From assembly GCA_951799425.1 (NCBI GenBank), contig OX637398.1, positions 19,912,270-19,976,269 on the forward strand: a stretch of 64,000 bases of DNA, given 5' to 3'. The notes beneath the pieces are model-generated. The model worked only from the letters and a program-made list of their open reading frames with translations. It searched no databases and was not told where the DNA came from. The DNA comes from Ilex aquifolium. Its lineage: Eukaryota; Streptophyta; Magnoliopsida; Aquifoliales; Aquifoliaceae. Positions 46,947-57,782 of this stretch are shown here, in pieces; within the stretch, counting starts at the first letter, position 1; each line of letters starts with the position of its first letter. Both the position numbers and the translations under genes were made by a program.

Positions 46947-49381
46947 TGTAACGCCCCAAATACCACCCTGGACGGCATTACCCTATGAAACCATTCATGT
47001 CATGAGAGCAACTAAATATATATCCATCAACTAAGAAACATTCTTAATTTTAACAAAATTTGGGCAGAGTCTCCTTTGTACAGGAAGCTCCACCCAAAAA
47101 TCACAACCTGTACGTTTATAATGCATTGACCACACCGGGTCTATCTAACCATCAAATCCAAAACATTTTATTCACCATATATACTATCCTTAACATTATC
47201 CCAAAAGAATAAGCCAAACCATGGCCATTTACATCCCAAAGGAATTATATGTAACTTCGCAGCGGAATAACAAAAGCATAAACCATACATAGTCTCAAAA
47301 TACATTCTCTAGTCTAAAACGTAAGGAAATATAATCCTACACAACCGTCTCGGGATCTATGTTCCCATCCATCGAAGCCTCCCAATGCTCTGGCTCGTCA
47401 GCTCTGAACTCCTCTCCTAGCACATAATCTGAAAAATATTGTTTGTAGGGGGGTGAGCACTAGGCTCCGTAGCAACATTCCTCCCAAACTCAAACAAGGT
47501 TTTGAAAAGTGTATAAAACGGCCGGTCTTGTTTCGCAATTAACATATATAACATTTGAAGTAAAACAGTGACATTTAACCATGATCTCAAGTTTAAATAG
47601 CAAGAATAAATTGAAGGGATGAATAACCACAATACACCATTTCAAATCCATTCTACCATTAATCATTTCAACAAGTTCTCCAAGGAATCCCATACTTCCC
47701 GAGAATCTTATCGAAATCATTTCTGGTATAATGCACGATAACCCACGTTGTATGTCCGATACAACCCACGTTACTAATCCGTTACCATTAGTGATAGGAA
47801 AAGTTCGTATCCACACGGCATACAAAGGCGTCTACCCACTCTAAGTGGTAGGAAAAGTTCATACCCGTGTGGCATCCGAAGACGTCCACCAGCTACATGA
47901 TACCCGGCCAATAGTAAACCATGTTTGTATCGTACAATCACACAAGAGGTAAAATACCAACCAATAATCCCCATAATCAAAAATAGCATAAAACCCCCAA
48001 TTTCCTTTCAAGCAATTTCCATAAAATCCACAATTTCATCATGAGGCAATTTCAAAGAAATCATGAAGAAAAATCCAAGAGATCATGTATAATAGCCTTT
48101 CAATACTCAACACAAGCACTATAGTTTCTAAATTGAGAATAAAAGAAGAGTTCAAGAGGAAAACCCAACACTCTTGAAAACTAGGGTTTTTCAAGCAAAA
48201 GAGGGATTTCATGGTATACAACCCTAAACTTGTGTACAACATGTGAATAATTGCAAGAGAATCAAGAAATAACATACCCATAGCAAATACACATCATTAA
48301 GAGTCCAAAACATACATATATCATAACCCTAATCTCAATGTAAGTGAATGGAAGGAAAAACCCCTACCTCTCCCTTAGTTTGGTGTGAAGACCTTGAGGA
48401 TTTGATCTACTTTGAGGTGAGAATCCCCTTCCTTCTAAGCCAAGCTATAAATCCAAGACCCAACCTTCAAAACCTTCTTGTTCTCCTTCCTTTTCCTCTT
48501 AATTTCCTCCTCCTAGGGTTTCAAGAGATTTGGGTGAGATTGGGTGAAGAAGGGAAGAAAAGGAAATGGGTATAGAAGTGGAATCTTGAGAAATCTAGGG
48601 TTTTGATCTTCAAGAATGGTGTAAATCTCCCTCTATATTTGTGTTTTTCTCTCCCTTTCTCTCTTTCTAAGGCTACCTAGGGTTTGGAGTGGTGAAATGG
48701 GGCTTAGAGAGAAGACATTATGTATTTATAGTGGAGGAAGAGCCGGCATTCGCGAAACAGAAATTTTTGGATTTTTACACTAACCTTCCGGAAGGTTTGT
48801 GTCGTTCTTCCGGAAGGTTTTGCTCACTGGAAGGTTTTTGTCATCGACCTTCCGGAAGGTTTTATCGTTCTTCCGGAAGGTTTTGCTCACTGGAACTTCT
48901 AGCGCATTTTTGACCTATTTAGAGGTCGAATTGGAAAATTTTCATGAAATACACTTTTGTAGCCCTAGATGTCTACTATCTACTGTCAAAATTTCAGGTC
49001 ATTTGGAATTAAGAATAAAAATTTATGGCCAAAATACTAGAAGGTGTCCAAGATACTTTTTACTCAACTTCACTCTAGAGCATATTTTAACTCCGGAATC
49101 ATTTCTAACCTCTTATACAAGTCATATCACCTCTCCCAATGTTTTTCAACCTCCCGAATTCAATGGAGACCTTATTTTGGCCTCAAAGTATTTGGAATCT
49201 TGTCTAATCACCCTTTCCAAGTTTAAACGTCTTCGAACTTAACTTAGAAAATCAACATGCATCTCTAGTATTCTTTTCCTACTATTACCATCCATATGAT
49301 TTATTCTTATATCATTATCTATATATATGAATCACTAAACAAATACTTTACTATATAATTATAAACATGCGGGGGTTTACA
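46947..49381. mobile_element. Solo LTR (~2.4 kb) inside the gypsy 5 LTR
   Basis: TGTAACGCCCCAAATACC at the left and GCGGGGGTTTACA at the right give TGTAA/TTACA ends. Perfect 5-bp duplications ATTTT flank it (46942-46946 and 49382-49386). No internal retroviral coding sequence was found, so it is read as a solo LTR of a chromovirus-type element. It carries CCTTCCGGAAGG copies at 48784-48880. Confidence 0.8.
48784..48880 (+). promoter_or_regulatory. Four TTCCGGAA palindromes in the solo LTR
   Basis: Copies at 48784, 48805, 48848 and 48869, each followed by GTTT, arranged as two ~64-bp repeats containing 'ggttttgctcactggaa'. The same core and the same 'actgg' spacer word occur in the gypsy 1 LTR. 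Confidence 0.75.
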
Positions 49382-49621
49382 ATTTTAGTGTAATCTTGAG
49401 TTTGGTATTGGTTTCTGAGTGTCTTGTATGAAGTTTGGTGGTGGTTTTGTGTGTTGCCATAGTCAGGTGGTGGTGGTTTGAGGAAGGTGAAGTTTAAAGT
49501 TAGGATTTGAATTTCTTGATAATTAAAACTTGCTAATCTTGTGTTTTGATTTGAAAGGGGTGTGGACCTAAGGAGATCATTTCAACCATTTAAAATGCAT
49601 TTAAATGATGTTATTTTTTTT

Positions 49622-49638
49622 GGGGGGGGGGGGGGGGG
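49622..49638 (+). repeat. Poly-G run (17 G)
   Basis: Uninterrupted G17 after a T run, inside the gypsy 5 LTR. Length may be affected by sequencing error. Confidence 0.85.
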
Positions 49639-50931
49639 TGACCAATTGTAGGTCTGGCCATGTCTAGAAATCTTTATTTTTCATCAACTTTGACTCAATT
49701 TTTTATTTGGTTTAAGTCTAATTCGAAGCTTGAAACCTATGGATATTTAAACAACGCTATGAGGTGTGTGTATAGGTTCAGAAAATAGGTTAAATGGTGT
49801 ACTGTGGAGTGAGAAATAGAGGTGAGAAGTAAGGTGTTGGGACTGGTACGTAGGAACCTAGGGTTTTGTTCAAAGTGACCAAGGAAGAAGGTGAAGTTGG
49901 TGGAGGACCACTGGACACCTTGACGGCACGTGAGGATGCGTCCAGTGTCTGATGGATCTCTGGTTCATTCCAAAAGTTCTATAACGTCCGTGCAGAGGTC
50001 CTACTAAAATTTAAGGTCAATCCGATACCCAGATCAATATGTGGTGAAAAATGTGTGTTTTGCCCTCCAGGTTCAATTCGACCCTGTTTTTGGGTATTTT
50101 TTTCAAATAAATTTTATATTCACTTTTAATTAGTTAAATTGAGTATGTGTATGAAATTTCTTTGACAAATAACACCATTTCATTTTTGGTTATTTCAAAT
50201 CCAAATACCGCGTCAGGTAGGGTTTCTCAATTACGGATCAGGCAATGCTTTTCAAATTTATTTTAAAATTATTCCTTACATTGTTTATGAATATTTTGCA
50301 TGCTCTGAAATATATGATTGGGTATTTGAACACTAATTTGGAATCTGGACCTAGATTAGTTTTTTGAGTGCGGTTGCACATGACTGTCTGAAATGATCGT
50401 ATGATTCATATTGATTGAAACACTAGGATCTTTTTGTATGAAATGTAAGTGCACACAAGTCGAGTGGCAAATGATTTACATTCCATGTTGAGGTCATAGA
50501 GGGTTTCTCATTGAGTTCGTAAATGTCTGGGTGGCCCTGTTGGTCTTTAGACTTGGGTACTGAACTTTGATTAGGGAGCGTATCCTCCTCGGAGTGCAAG
50601 TCCCCAAAAGGTTGGATCGTATGTTCGTATTAACCCTGAGTGGTCTATTAAGATGATTGTCCACCGGTGTAGCACTGCACTTGAATTTCTAAACTCTATT
50701 TTATAGTTTTACTTAACTGTTACTGTTTCACATGAAATGATGTTTTTACTTGTATATAGTGTATTGCCAGAAGTTTTTATATAACTCATAAGATGTAATC
50801 AGAGCATGTATTTAGAATAAATGTAACTCTGATGTGAGTGGGTTGTAATTATGTAATAAGACATGTTGTAGTTTTACTATAATGCATGTACCATATATGT
50901 GTTTATATAAATACTTAGTTTGTATGATGTT

Positions 50932-52306
50932 TGTAACACCCTGTTTCCGAGACGCGTTACTTGATTAAATCAATCGACCACAATAAATCACAAATACATC
51001 TTCGAATACAAGGCCATGGCTCTAATTACCTCAATAAAAAAATCTCCATAATATACAAATAAATCTGTTCAAATTATATGTCACTACAATAAATCCAAAG
51101 AGTTATAAATCTGCAATTCTCTCATATCTTAACTCTAGTCCTTCACTCTGAGATAATCCTGAAAAATATTAAAAGCGGGGAAGTATACAATATGACAAGA
51201 AATTATCTGCTCAACAATAAAAAAATACGAATGATCAAATACCAAATAACTCAGATAATATGGATCATGGATAACAAAATCAAGAATCACATTCGACAGG
51301 TCATAGCTCAACTCCTATAAAACATAGCTTCATATTCGGTTTTTCTTGGTGATATGACAAGTGAAACTTGAGCATATAAATCCATAATCATATTAACCAA
51401 TCACACCCCGCAGGGTTCTAATCACATACGCACCCTGCAAGGCCATAATCATATTTTACCAATTATGCCCCAAGTGCACTTCGTATATGTACCAATCAAT
51501 CCTAAAGTATTTAGCCCAAAATACTGGTCAACCAATAAAAGTAATAGAATTTCATATCAATCAGAATAATCAATAGGAATACAAATTTTAGATAATCAAA
51601 TGACACTCTTTGCAAAGAGATATTTGAAAGACATGAGCATATTATATACTACTTTGTACCTCAAAATCATCAATGACTCCAATAGATGTGAAATTCGAAG
51701 TATCATGAACAAGATACTCAAATTTGATAGCCATCTAAAATAAAATCACTGCTTAATTTTGGACCCTAAAATCTCATAAGTTTTTCTTCTATTTTTTTCC
51801 TCATCTCTTTCTCTTCCTTCCCTCTCTATCTCTCTCTTCTCTCTTCCTTCCTTTTCATTATGCCATCTGCCTTGAACAATTGGCTATTTATAGCTAAAGT
51901 CCCATGCCTTACGTCACTTAATATGTAAGTAGATTACATAGGTTGGCTTGCATCACGGACAAATGTCCATTTCATTACCTCTTTTTTTTTGCAAACACAC
52001 TTGTCACATAAACCATGAATATGCCCGCCCCCCCCCCCCCCCCCCCATTGTAGCACTTGTCCAGAATAGTATATGCACATGTAACACATATATTACCCAT
52101 CCATTATATCATTCGGATACTATAACATTTTTATTTTAACATAAAATATGACCTATATTATAGTAATTTGAATCGTTTTCACGCAAAAAATCTATATTTG
52201 AGGTCCATTTGTTCATTTAAAATTTCTAAAAATAATTCTTATTTAAGAATCATAACTAACTACCTAATTAATGTATTAGTGATTAATTTTAATACTGGTC
52301 ATCACA
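50932..52306. mobile_element. Second solo LTR (~1.4 kb) inside the gypsy 5 LTR
   Basis: Starts TGTAACACCCTGTTTCCG and ends ACTGGTCATCACA; flanking 5-mers ATGTT and ATGTG differ at one base. Removing it would leave LTR text that matches the inverted copy at 54265-54310, which fixes the boundaries independently. Non-coding. It holds a C19 run at 52028-52046. Confidence 0.72.
52028..52046 (+). repeat. Poly-C run (19 C)
   Basis: Uninterrupted C19 within the second solo LTR; the complementary strand is a G19 run able to form a quadruplex. Confidence 0.85.
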
Positions 52307-52412
52307 ATGTGGGTTGGTCTACTTCGTTACACTAGATTATGCTAACACTTTCACATTCTTTCGCGGGTCAAGGTAACACCTGTCAACTGCCTGGCCTATC
52401 CGGGGTGTGACA

Positions 52413-53240
52413 TAAACCTTCTTAGCAAATTCACTTGGCCTAGGAATCTCTTCAATTCTTTCTTATTTGATGGGGCTTGGGCCTCTATAATTACCTTAGC
52501 TTTGTTTTTATCCACTTCAATTCCTCTCTAGTGGACTAAAAGTTCCAAGAAATTGCCAGTAGAAAATCCAAATGCACACTTTAAATGATTCATTTTTAAT
52601 TTGTACATTCTCATTCTTTGGAAAGCATTCCTAGGGTTTTCCAAATGTGATTCTTGGACATTAGATTTGACAACCACATCATCGATGTAAACCTCCATCA
52701 ATTTTCCAATCATGTCATGAAAAATCAAGTCCATTGCCCTTTGGTAAATGACATGCATTTTTAAGGTCAAATGACATTAGCATCCATTCATAGCTACCCA
52801 GTGTACTTGGGTGTAAAGGCAGTCTTATGGACATCTTCCTCTGCTGTAAAAATCTGATTATAGCCAACATGTCCATCCATGAAGATCATAATATCATGTC
52901 TAGTTGTAGAATCAATTAAAAAATCTGCCACAGGCACTGGATATTCATCCTTAGGATTGTTGCAGTATTTAATTTTCTAAAATCTATGCATACTCTAATT
53001 TTTCCAGTCTTTTTGATTAATAGAATAATATTAGATAGTTATTCAACACAACTGGAAATTCTTATCAAGCCTGTTTTCAGCAACCTTTCAATCTCTTCTT
53101 TGACTAGAGTGTAACTTCAATGGTCATCCTTCTAGGTGGTTGCTTATGAAGATGAAAATTCTTCTTAATTGGCAGTCTGTGCTCCACTAATGTCCTATGC
53201 ATTTCTTCATAACTTCATGCAAAGAATGACGCCGCATTGA
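52413..53240 (-). pseudogene. Ty3/gypsy reverse transcriptase fragment
   Basis: Minus-strand pieces: 'NFHLHKQPPRRMTIEVTL' (~53100-53160), 'NPKDEYPVPVADFLIDSTTR' (~52900-52955), 'FMDGHVGYNQIFTAEEDVHK' (~52830-52890), 'MEVYIDDVVVKSN' (~52660-52700) and 'NHLKCAFGFSTGNFLELLVH' (52528-52590). The catalytic YIDD box is visible. It is the RT type that usually accompanies a gag like that of gypsy 4, but runs in the opposite direction. Broken fossil ending exactly at the gypsy 5 LTR. Confidence 0.8.
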
Positions 53241-54425
53241 TGCACAAGCCACCAAACTTTTTGGGAGGTACCTTTGCACAAGTTAGCACCTTCAATATAT
53301 ATAGATACTTAACACTTTCGTTTTCTTATTTCTTTTTTTTTTCTACTCGATAAATTTTGGTCACTATAAAATTTATAATAATCAAATGTTTCACAATTAA
53401 ATCCTACTTATAACTTGAGCCCAAATAACATTCGTATAATTTCCAACAATATGATGAGATTCGTAAAATTTTAGTTATTTAATATCTTTTGAGCTGAGAC
53501 TCGATCGTCACAATCTGACCTCCAAAAGTTACAAGCAGTGTTCTTATTTTTTTTGATATCACTACCACACACCCTGTTATTTCACTCACACTATATATTA
53601 TATACATAGATTGGTTCTCGGTTTCAACTCGCCATACTTAGTCATCCTCCCCCTACTTAGTCTTGCTCCTCCACATCTGGGACTTGCACCGAATCTTCTA
53701 CATAGTTACCTACACCACTAATTCCACCTTCCTCCCATGAGTTGGTCAATGGTGTCCTATCCCCCTCGTTGTTCTCTTGCCCCACTCATCTAGCCCAGAT
53801 AGGAGGTCACTTCCCAAGCTGCTGCTCTCCTAGCTCCTCAAGCAGTATCTGATAACACCTCTCATTCATCTCAATACTAAGCGCCCTCTTTCTAGACCTA
53901 ATTGGTGAAGTTAGTTGATGGTGTACTAATGTCTTCTGGTTTGTCGGAGGTAGAAACAACCAGGTACCCACCACCTCAAGCACATTCTCAAAATACAGAT
54001 AGACTCTGAAGTCCCCGCATCCACATAGGTTTTGACTATATGTTCATATCCATAGTATTTGAAGTCCACATAAATGTCATCCCACTTAGCCATCTCCTAT
54101 AAAATTTTAGGTTAGTCCATAATCAATATCAAAACAATATCATAATAACCCATATAAAACCCTAACCATGCTCTGATACCAACTTTGTCACCCCGATCGG
54201 CCAAGCATGCGACATTTGTTACCTTGACCCGCATAAGCATGTAAAAGTGTTAACATAATCTAGCGTATTGTAGTAGACTAACCCACATCATACAAACTAA
54301 GTATTTATATAAACACAGATATGGTACATGCATTATAGTCAAACTACTACATGTCTTGTTACACAAATACAACCCACTCACATCAGAGTTACATTTATTC
54401 TAAATATATGCTCCAATCACATCAG
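53241..54425 (-). mobile_element. 5' end of a minus-strand chromovirus-type element
   Basis: From right to left: an LTR end (54425-54186, related to the gypsy 5 LTR), a primer site TTGGTATCAGAGC (54169-54183, initiator-Met type), then a leader region with a broken unrecognised ORF starting near 54093 ('AKWDDIYVDFKYYGYEHIVK'). At 53243-53290 a short mosaic contains chromovirus gag words also seen at 41311 and 43017. No pol. Confidence 0.6.
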
Positions 54426-54828
54426 AGTTACTTGCATGATTTGGCTAGTTGTTGTGCATTCATACATTCTTGTTATATTTGATTCTATGTCATGATTATA
54501 GGTCGTCATTTGATTGACATTTATAGCAAATAAGATAAGAATATATTGGTAACTTAATTCTGTATTATGCTTGTTGCGTGTTATCATTGGGTTAGCATTT
54601 TTGAAAAAAAGAGAAAAAATATTTTAGGTACATATGAGAGAAATAAGAGAGATTTACTCTTGACTAGGCTAGATAGGTTGCATGTAAACATAGAAAGTGG
54701 GAGTTTGAGTTTGTTCAAAATACTAGGGGGGAGTAAATTTGCAAATTTCTCATGAATTCACATATTTTACTTTGTTTATTTTTCACTTGTTGTTTTACTT
54801 ATGAACACCAACTAGGCGGGAGAACTTG
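54426..54828. other. Uncharacterised AT-rich stretch
   Basis: No gene. 'aggggggagtaaatttg' (54725-54741) and 'taggcgggagaact' (~54815-54828) look like polypurine tracts, the second leading directly into the LTR-like region that follows. Confidence 0.4.
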
Positions 54829-56618
54829 ATGTGTGTCATATTGATAGATCAATAGGTTCTAAAGCATATTGTGCAAGTTAGTTTCTAACACGTTACATAA
54901 TTTGCACTTGCATGATATATACATACTTATATTCTATGCTTATATTGATGTTTTCCGAACCTATGATTATGTTATGTATTTCTCTAACATATGATATTTT
55001 TCATGAGTTTTTGGTTTGAGTGGTGATGTGCAGGACTACGATATTTAAGGTTCATCCAAAGAAGTAGATTCTTATACTAGATAGAGATTTATGACGTGTA
55101 CATGAGTGCTGAAATTAGATTTATAATTCTTTTTGTTCAATAGTTTGGGGTTGTAATCTTAATTTATAACTTATGTATTTTGTCACAAAATTGTCAAATG
55201 GGGAGATTTTTAGATCACATTTACAATTGTATAATTTCATGGAGTTCATTGTAAATCTCAACCTTTTCCATGGTCATGATGCCATCAAGTTCAAGATCCG
55301 AAAGTGTCATTAGAGGGAGGAGATCAAGCGTCAAAGTAATATCATTCACCCTCCGTATAAACCTTCCTACTTAGGATAAGGTAAGACCTAGACCTAAGCT
55401 GAACCGTTAGTTATTTTTAACTTAGGTTGATTAGGATAAAAATGGAATTAGAAGCAATCCGACTATAACTCCTAAGTGATTTAAAAAAAAAAAGATTTTC
55501 TAAATCATATATGAGTTTTGACAACATAGATTGAGTCATAATTGGACCCCACTTTGAGCAATGCCCTTCAGTGCTCAAGAGGACTAGTTTTTGCTTGGTT
55601 TTGTGCTTAAAAAATTGGTAGAGACCAAGCTATGCTCACCAGTCTTAGCTAGGTCAGTCGCTTGATGACTTAGGAAATAGACGGGAAAAGGCCACAAAAG
55701 GCAGCACAAAGCTCGCTTTATGAGGTCGCTCGAGCGGTCCTTTAGGGTCGCTCGAGCGGAGCATGCCTTAATCATGATTGAAACATGATTTTCATTCTAG
55801 TAACAATCGCCCTATGACCGTTCTCCCACCGATCGAGCGGTCGTTCGCAAATTTGAGTTTTCTTATTTACTAAGACTGTGAGATTTCTAAGAAAGAAAAT
55901 CCTTTTTCGAACTTGAGAGCTTCCACCACAACCAAGATCCCTAAATCTAAAGGCTACCACTAGAGATTTTTTCCAACCTCAAAATTTGGAGAAGATTTTG
56001 TTGGTTTGATAAACCCATTGATGTGTGCATACTGGGGATAGTTGACGTGCCCATGATTGCTCGAGGTCTAGATGAACCGTGCGGCTGGGAGGTCCAAGTG
56101 AAGCTACACTAGACGTCAAAGAAGGGCCTTTGATGGAGAGACAACAAGGAAAGAAATATCTAATCATGATATTAATTGAGGTATAAGACTCAGGTACTTG
56201 TATGTTGATTTAGCGTGTAGTAGATTAAACTTTGGTGAACCGAGAAGGTTATCCGCGGTTTTTTTTTGAAGAGGATTTCCGCTTCAACAAATGCCTTGTG
56301 TTCTTTATTGTTTATTGTACACACTTGTGATTTTTAGCACACACGCACACTATGTGTTTGATGTTTTAATTATTTGATATTCATTCATCCATAGTGTGCA
56401 ATTGAGTTTGAGTTTTTGGGATTGACGCGAGATTTAAACAAGCGAATTAATTGAAGATTAATTTAATCAAACGTCATATGCAAAGTGGGTAGTGGTGACT
56501 AAAGGGGTTTTCACATTATTTGCTATATTTTTGTGAGATGAGGTAATTGTAGTGGGTTAGGTTTTATTAGTAATCAATTGGACTAAAATTGAAAAATCTA
56601 TTCACCCCCTCTAGGTAA
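54829..56618 (+). repeat. LTR-like region with CGCTCGAGCG palindromes
   Basis: Begins TGATGTGTGTCATATTG after a purine tract and ends near 'tctattcaccccctctaggt', a phrase common at the end of plant copia (SIRE-type) LTRs. Palindromes CGCTCGAGCG lie at 55727-55736 and 55749-55758, with a related CGATCGAGCGG near 55830. No partner LTR in the window. Boundaries and family are tentative. Confidence 0.4.
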
Positions 56619-57372
56619 AGTGTCTATTGCTCCACGTGTATAATCGTAAGGGAAAATCCACATCAAATTCCTCTCCCAGAACAACAGGGTCCATCCCATT
56701 GAATTGTTTTAGTGTCTCCAGGATTGTTAAATTTAGTAGATTGTCAATTCCAAAATTCTTGGAACATTCCAACACTTTTTGGATGGAGCAACCTCTCCTA
56801 CTTCATCTCAAACCTCTCTAGTCCTTTTGCGGAGATAATTTAGTGGTAATTATGCCATTTTCCTTTTATTAATGTTATGATCCATATTTATATTACAATC
56901 TTCTACATAACATGATTTTCGTTGCTTGCAGTTGCAATTGGTTGTGCCTAAAATCTATTATACTCTATGCCACTAAAAGGTTGGGAAATAACTCGCGGTG
57001 TGATGGGCGGCCTAACAATCTAATGGCCCGCCAAGTTAATGAATGTCCTGCACTTGCAACGTGACAAGTCATGGTTAGCCAGCACATTAGGCCTGAGGAT
57101 AGGTCACGTGACATTACTCTTAGGGTAGGATGGCCGGACATGCTGGCGGATCAAAGGCCCAATGGTCTAGCTTATTAGCCCACTTTTTAAAAAAAGAACA
57201 TATAAAACACTGCGAGCAATTGGATTGACCAACTGCTCAAATTTCGAATTGCTAAGATTTTTTAAGTTTCAAATATTTACCAAAACACAATCCAACAATT
57301 AGAATTCGATTTTTTTTAAAAGTTTGCTCTATTCACAAAAACTCCACGATTGACTAGCATAATTATCTTTTC
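56619..57372. other. Intergenic stretch
   Basis: No gene recognised. It holds a perfect G-box-centred palindrome GTCACGTGAC at 57103-57112 and GC-richer text at 57000-57160. It ends at the LINE target site. Confidence 0.5.
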
Positions 57373-57386
57373 AATTTCTAAATTTT

Positions 57387-57782
57387 TATTTTTAAATAAA
57401 CGGGTTGAGTAGTGTCCTCTCTCACGATGTGGAGGTTTTCTCTCTGCCACGCAGTGCTTTCTCTTTCTTAGGTTTCCTAATGAAAGTTTGTTTTGGTCTC
57501 ATTGTTTGTTTGCTTCTGTTCTCTTTTCTTCTATCCAGTTTCTTTTCTAATACCTAAGTTACTTTTTCTTTACTTCTATCTACCTTTTATTCCGAAGCTT
57601 TGGTTCTATCAATCGGTGTGATTAGGGTCTGGTTAGTTTTTAGTTTGGGGCTTGTTTTTTTCTAATTCGTTGGTTTTATTGCAGAGCTCGAGTTGTTTTG
57701 TTAGATTCTTGCAACCCATCAGCTTTGAACAATCTTTCAAATTTCGTTTGGGTGTTTTCTGTGTTGAGTAAAGGAAGATGAA
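57387..57782 (+). promoter_or_regulatory. LINE 5' UTR / internal promoter region
   Basis: Pyrimidine-rich, non-coding (ctctctcacg, ttttctctctgccacg, ttctctttcttagg), as usual for plant L1 leaders, which contain the internal Pol II promoter. No individual site can be assigned. Confidence 0.5.

Larger units (their letters stand above)
44201..52412 (+). mobile_element. Gypsy 5: chromovirus gag plus 3' LTR, with two nested solo LTRs
   Basis: Parts: possible upstream ORF (44212-44603), gag (44887-~46053), polypurine tract (46208-46221) and a 3' LTR beginning TGTAATGAAATG at 46222 and ending GGGGTGTGACA at 52412. The LTR is interrupted by insertions at 46947-49381 and 50932-52306. Pol is absent. 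The LTR end is recognisable because a related LTR with its primer site occurs on the minus strand at 54186-54425. Broken, fairly old. Confidence 0.65.
46222..52412 (+). repeat. 3' LTR of gypsy 5, in three segments
   Basis: Segments 46222-46946, 49382-50931 and 52307-52412, about 2.4 kb together, separated by two solo LTRs. The TTTTAAGGTGGGTAGAC tract precedes the start. Text at 50790-50930 and 52307-52412 is matched in inverted orientation at 54186-54425, supporting that these segments belong to one LTR family. Confidence 0.7.

Noticed and set aside
50932-52412. Solo LTR extending to GGGGTGTGACA at 52412
   Set aside because: The inverted copy at 54186-54425 shows that 52307-52412 belongs to the outer gypsy 5 LTR; the inner insertion ends at 52306.
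52413-53240. RT fragment as the missing part of gypsy 3
   Set aside because: Orientation would fit, but the RT text is of a different gypsy type from the gypsy 3 integrase, and no continuous flank links them.
57103-57112. GTCACGTGAC as a functional G-box promoter
   Set aside because: A single palindrome with no gene start nearby; kept only as a note in the intergenic entry.
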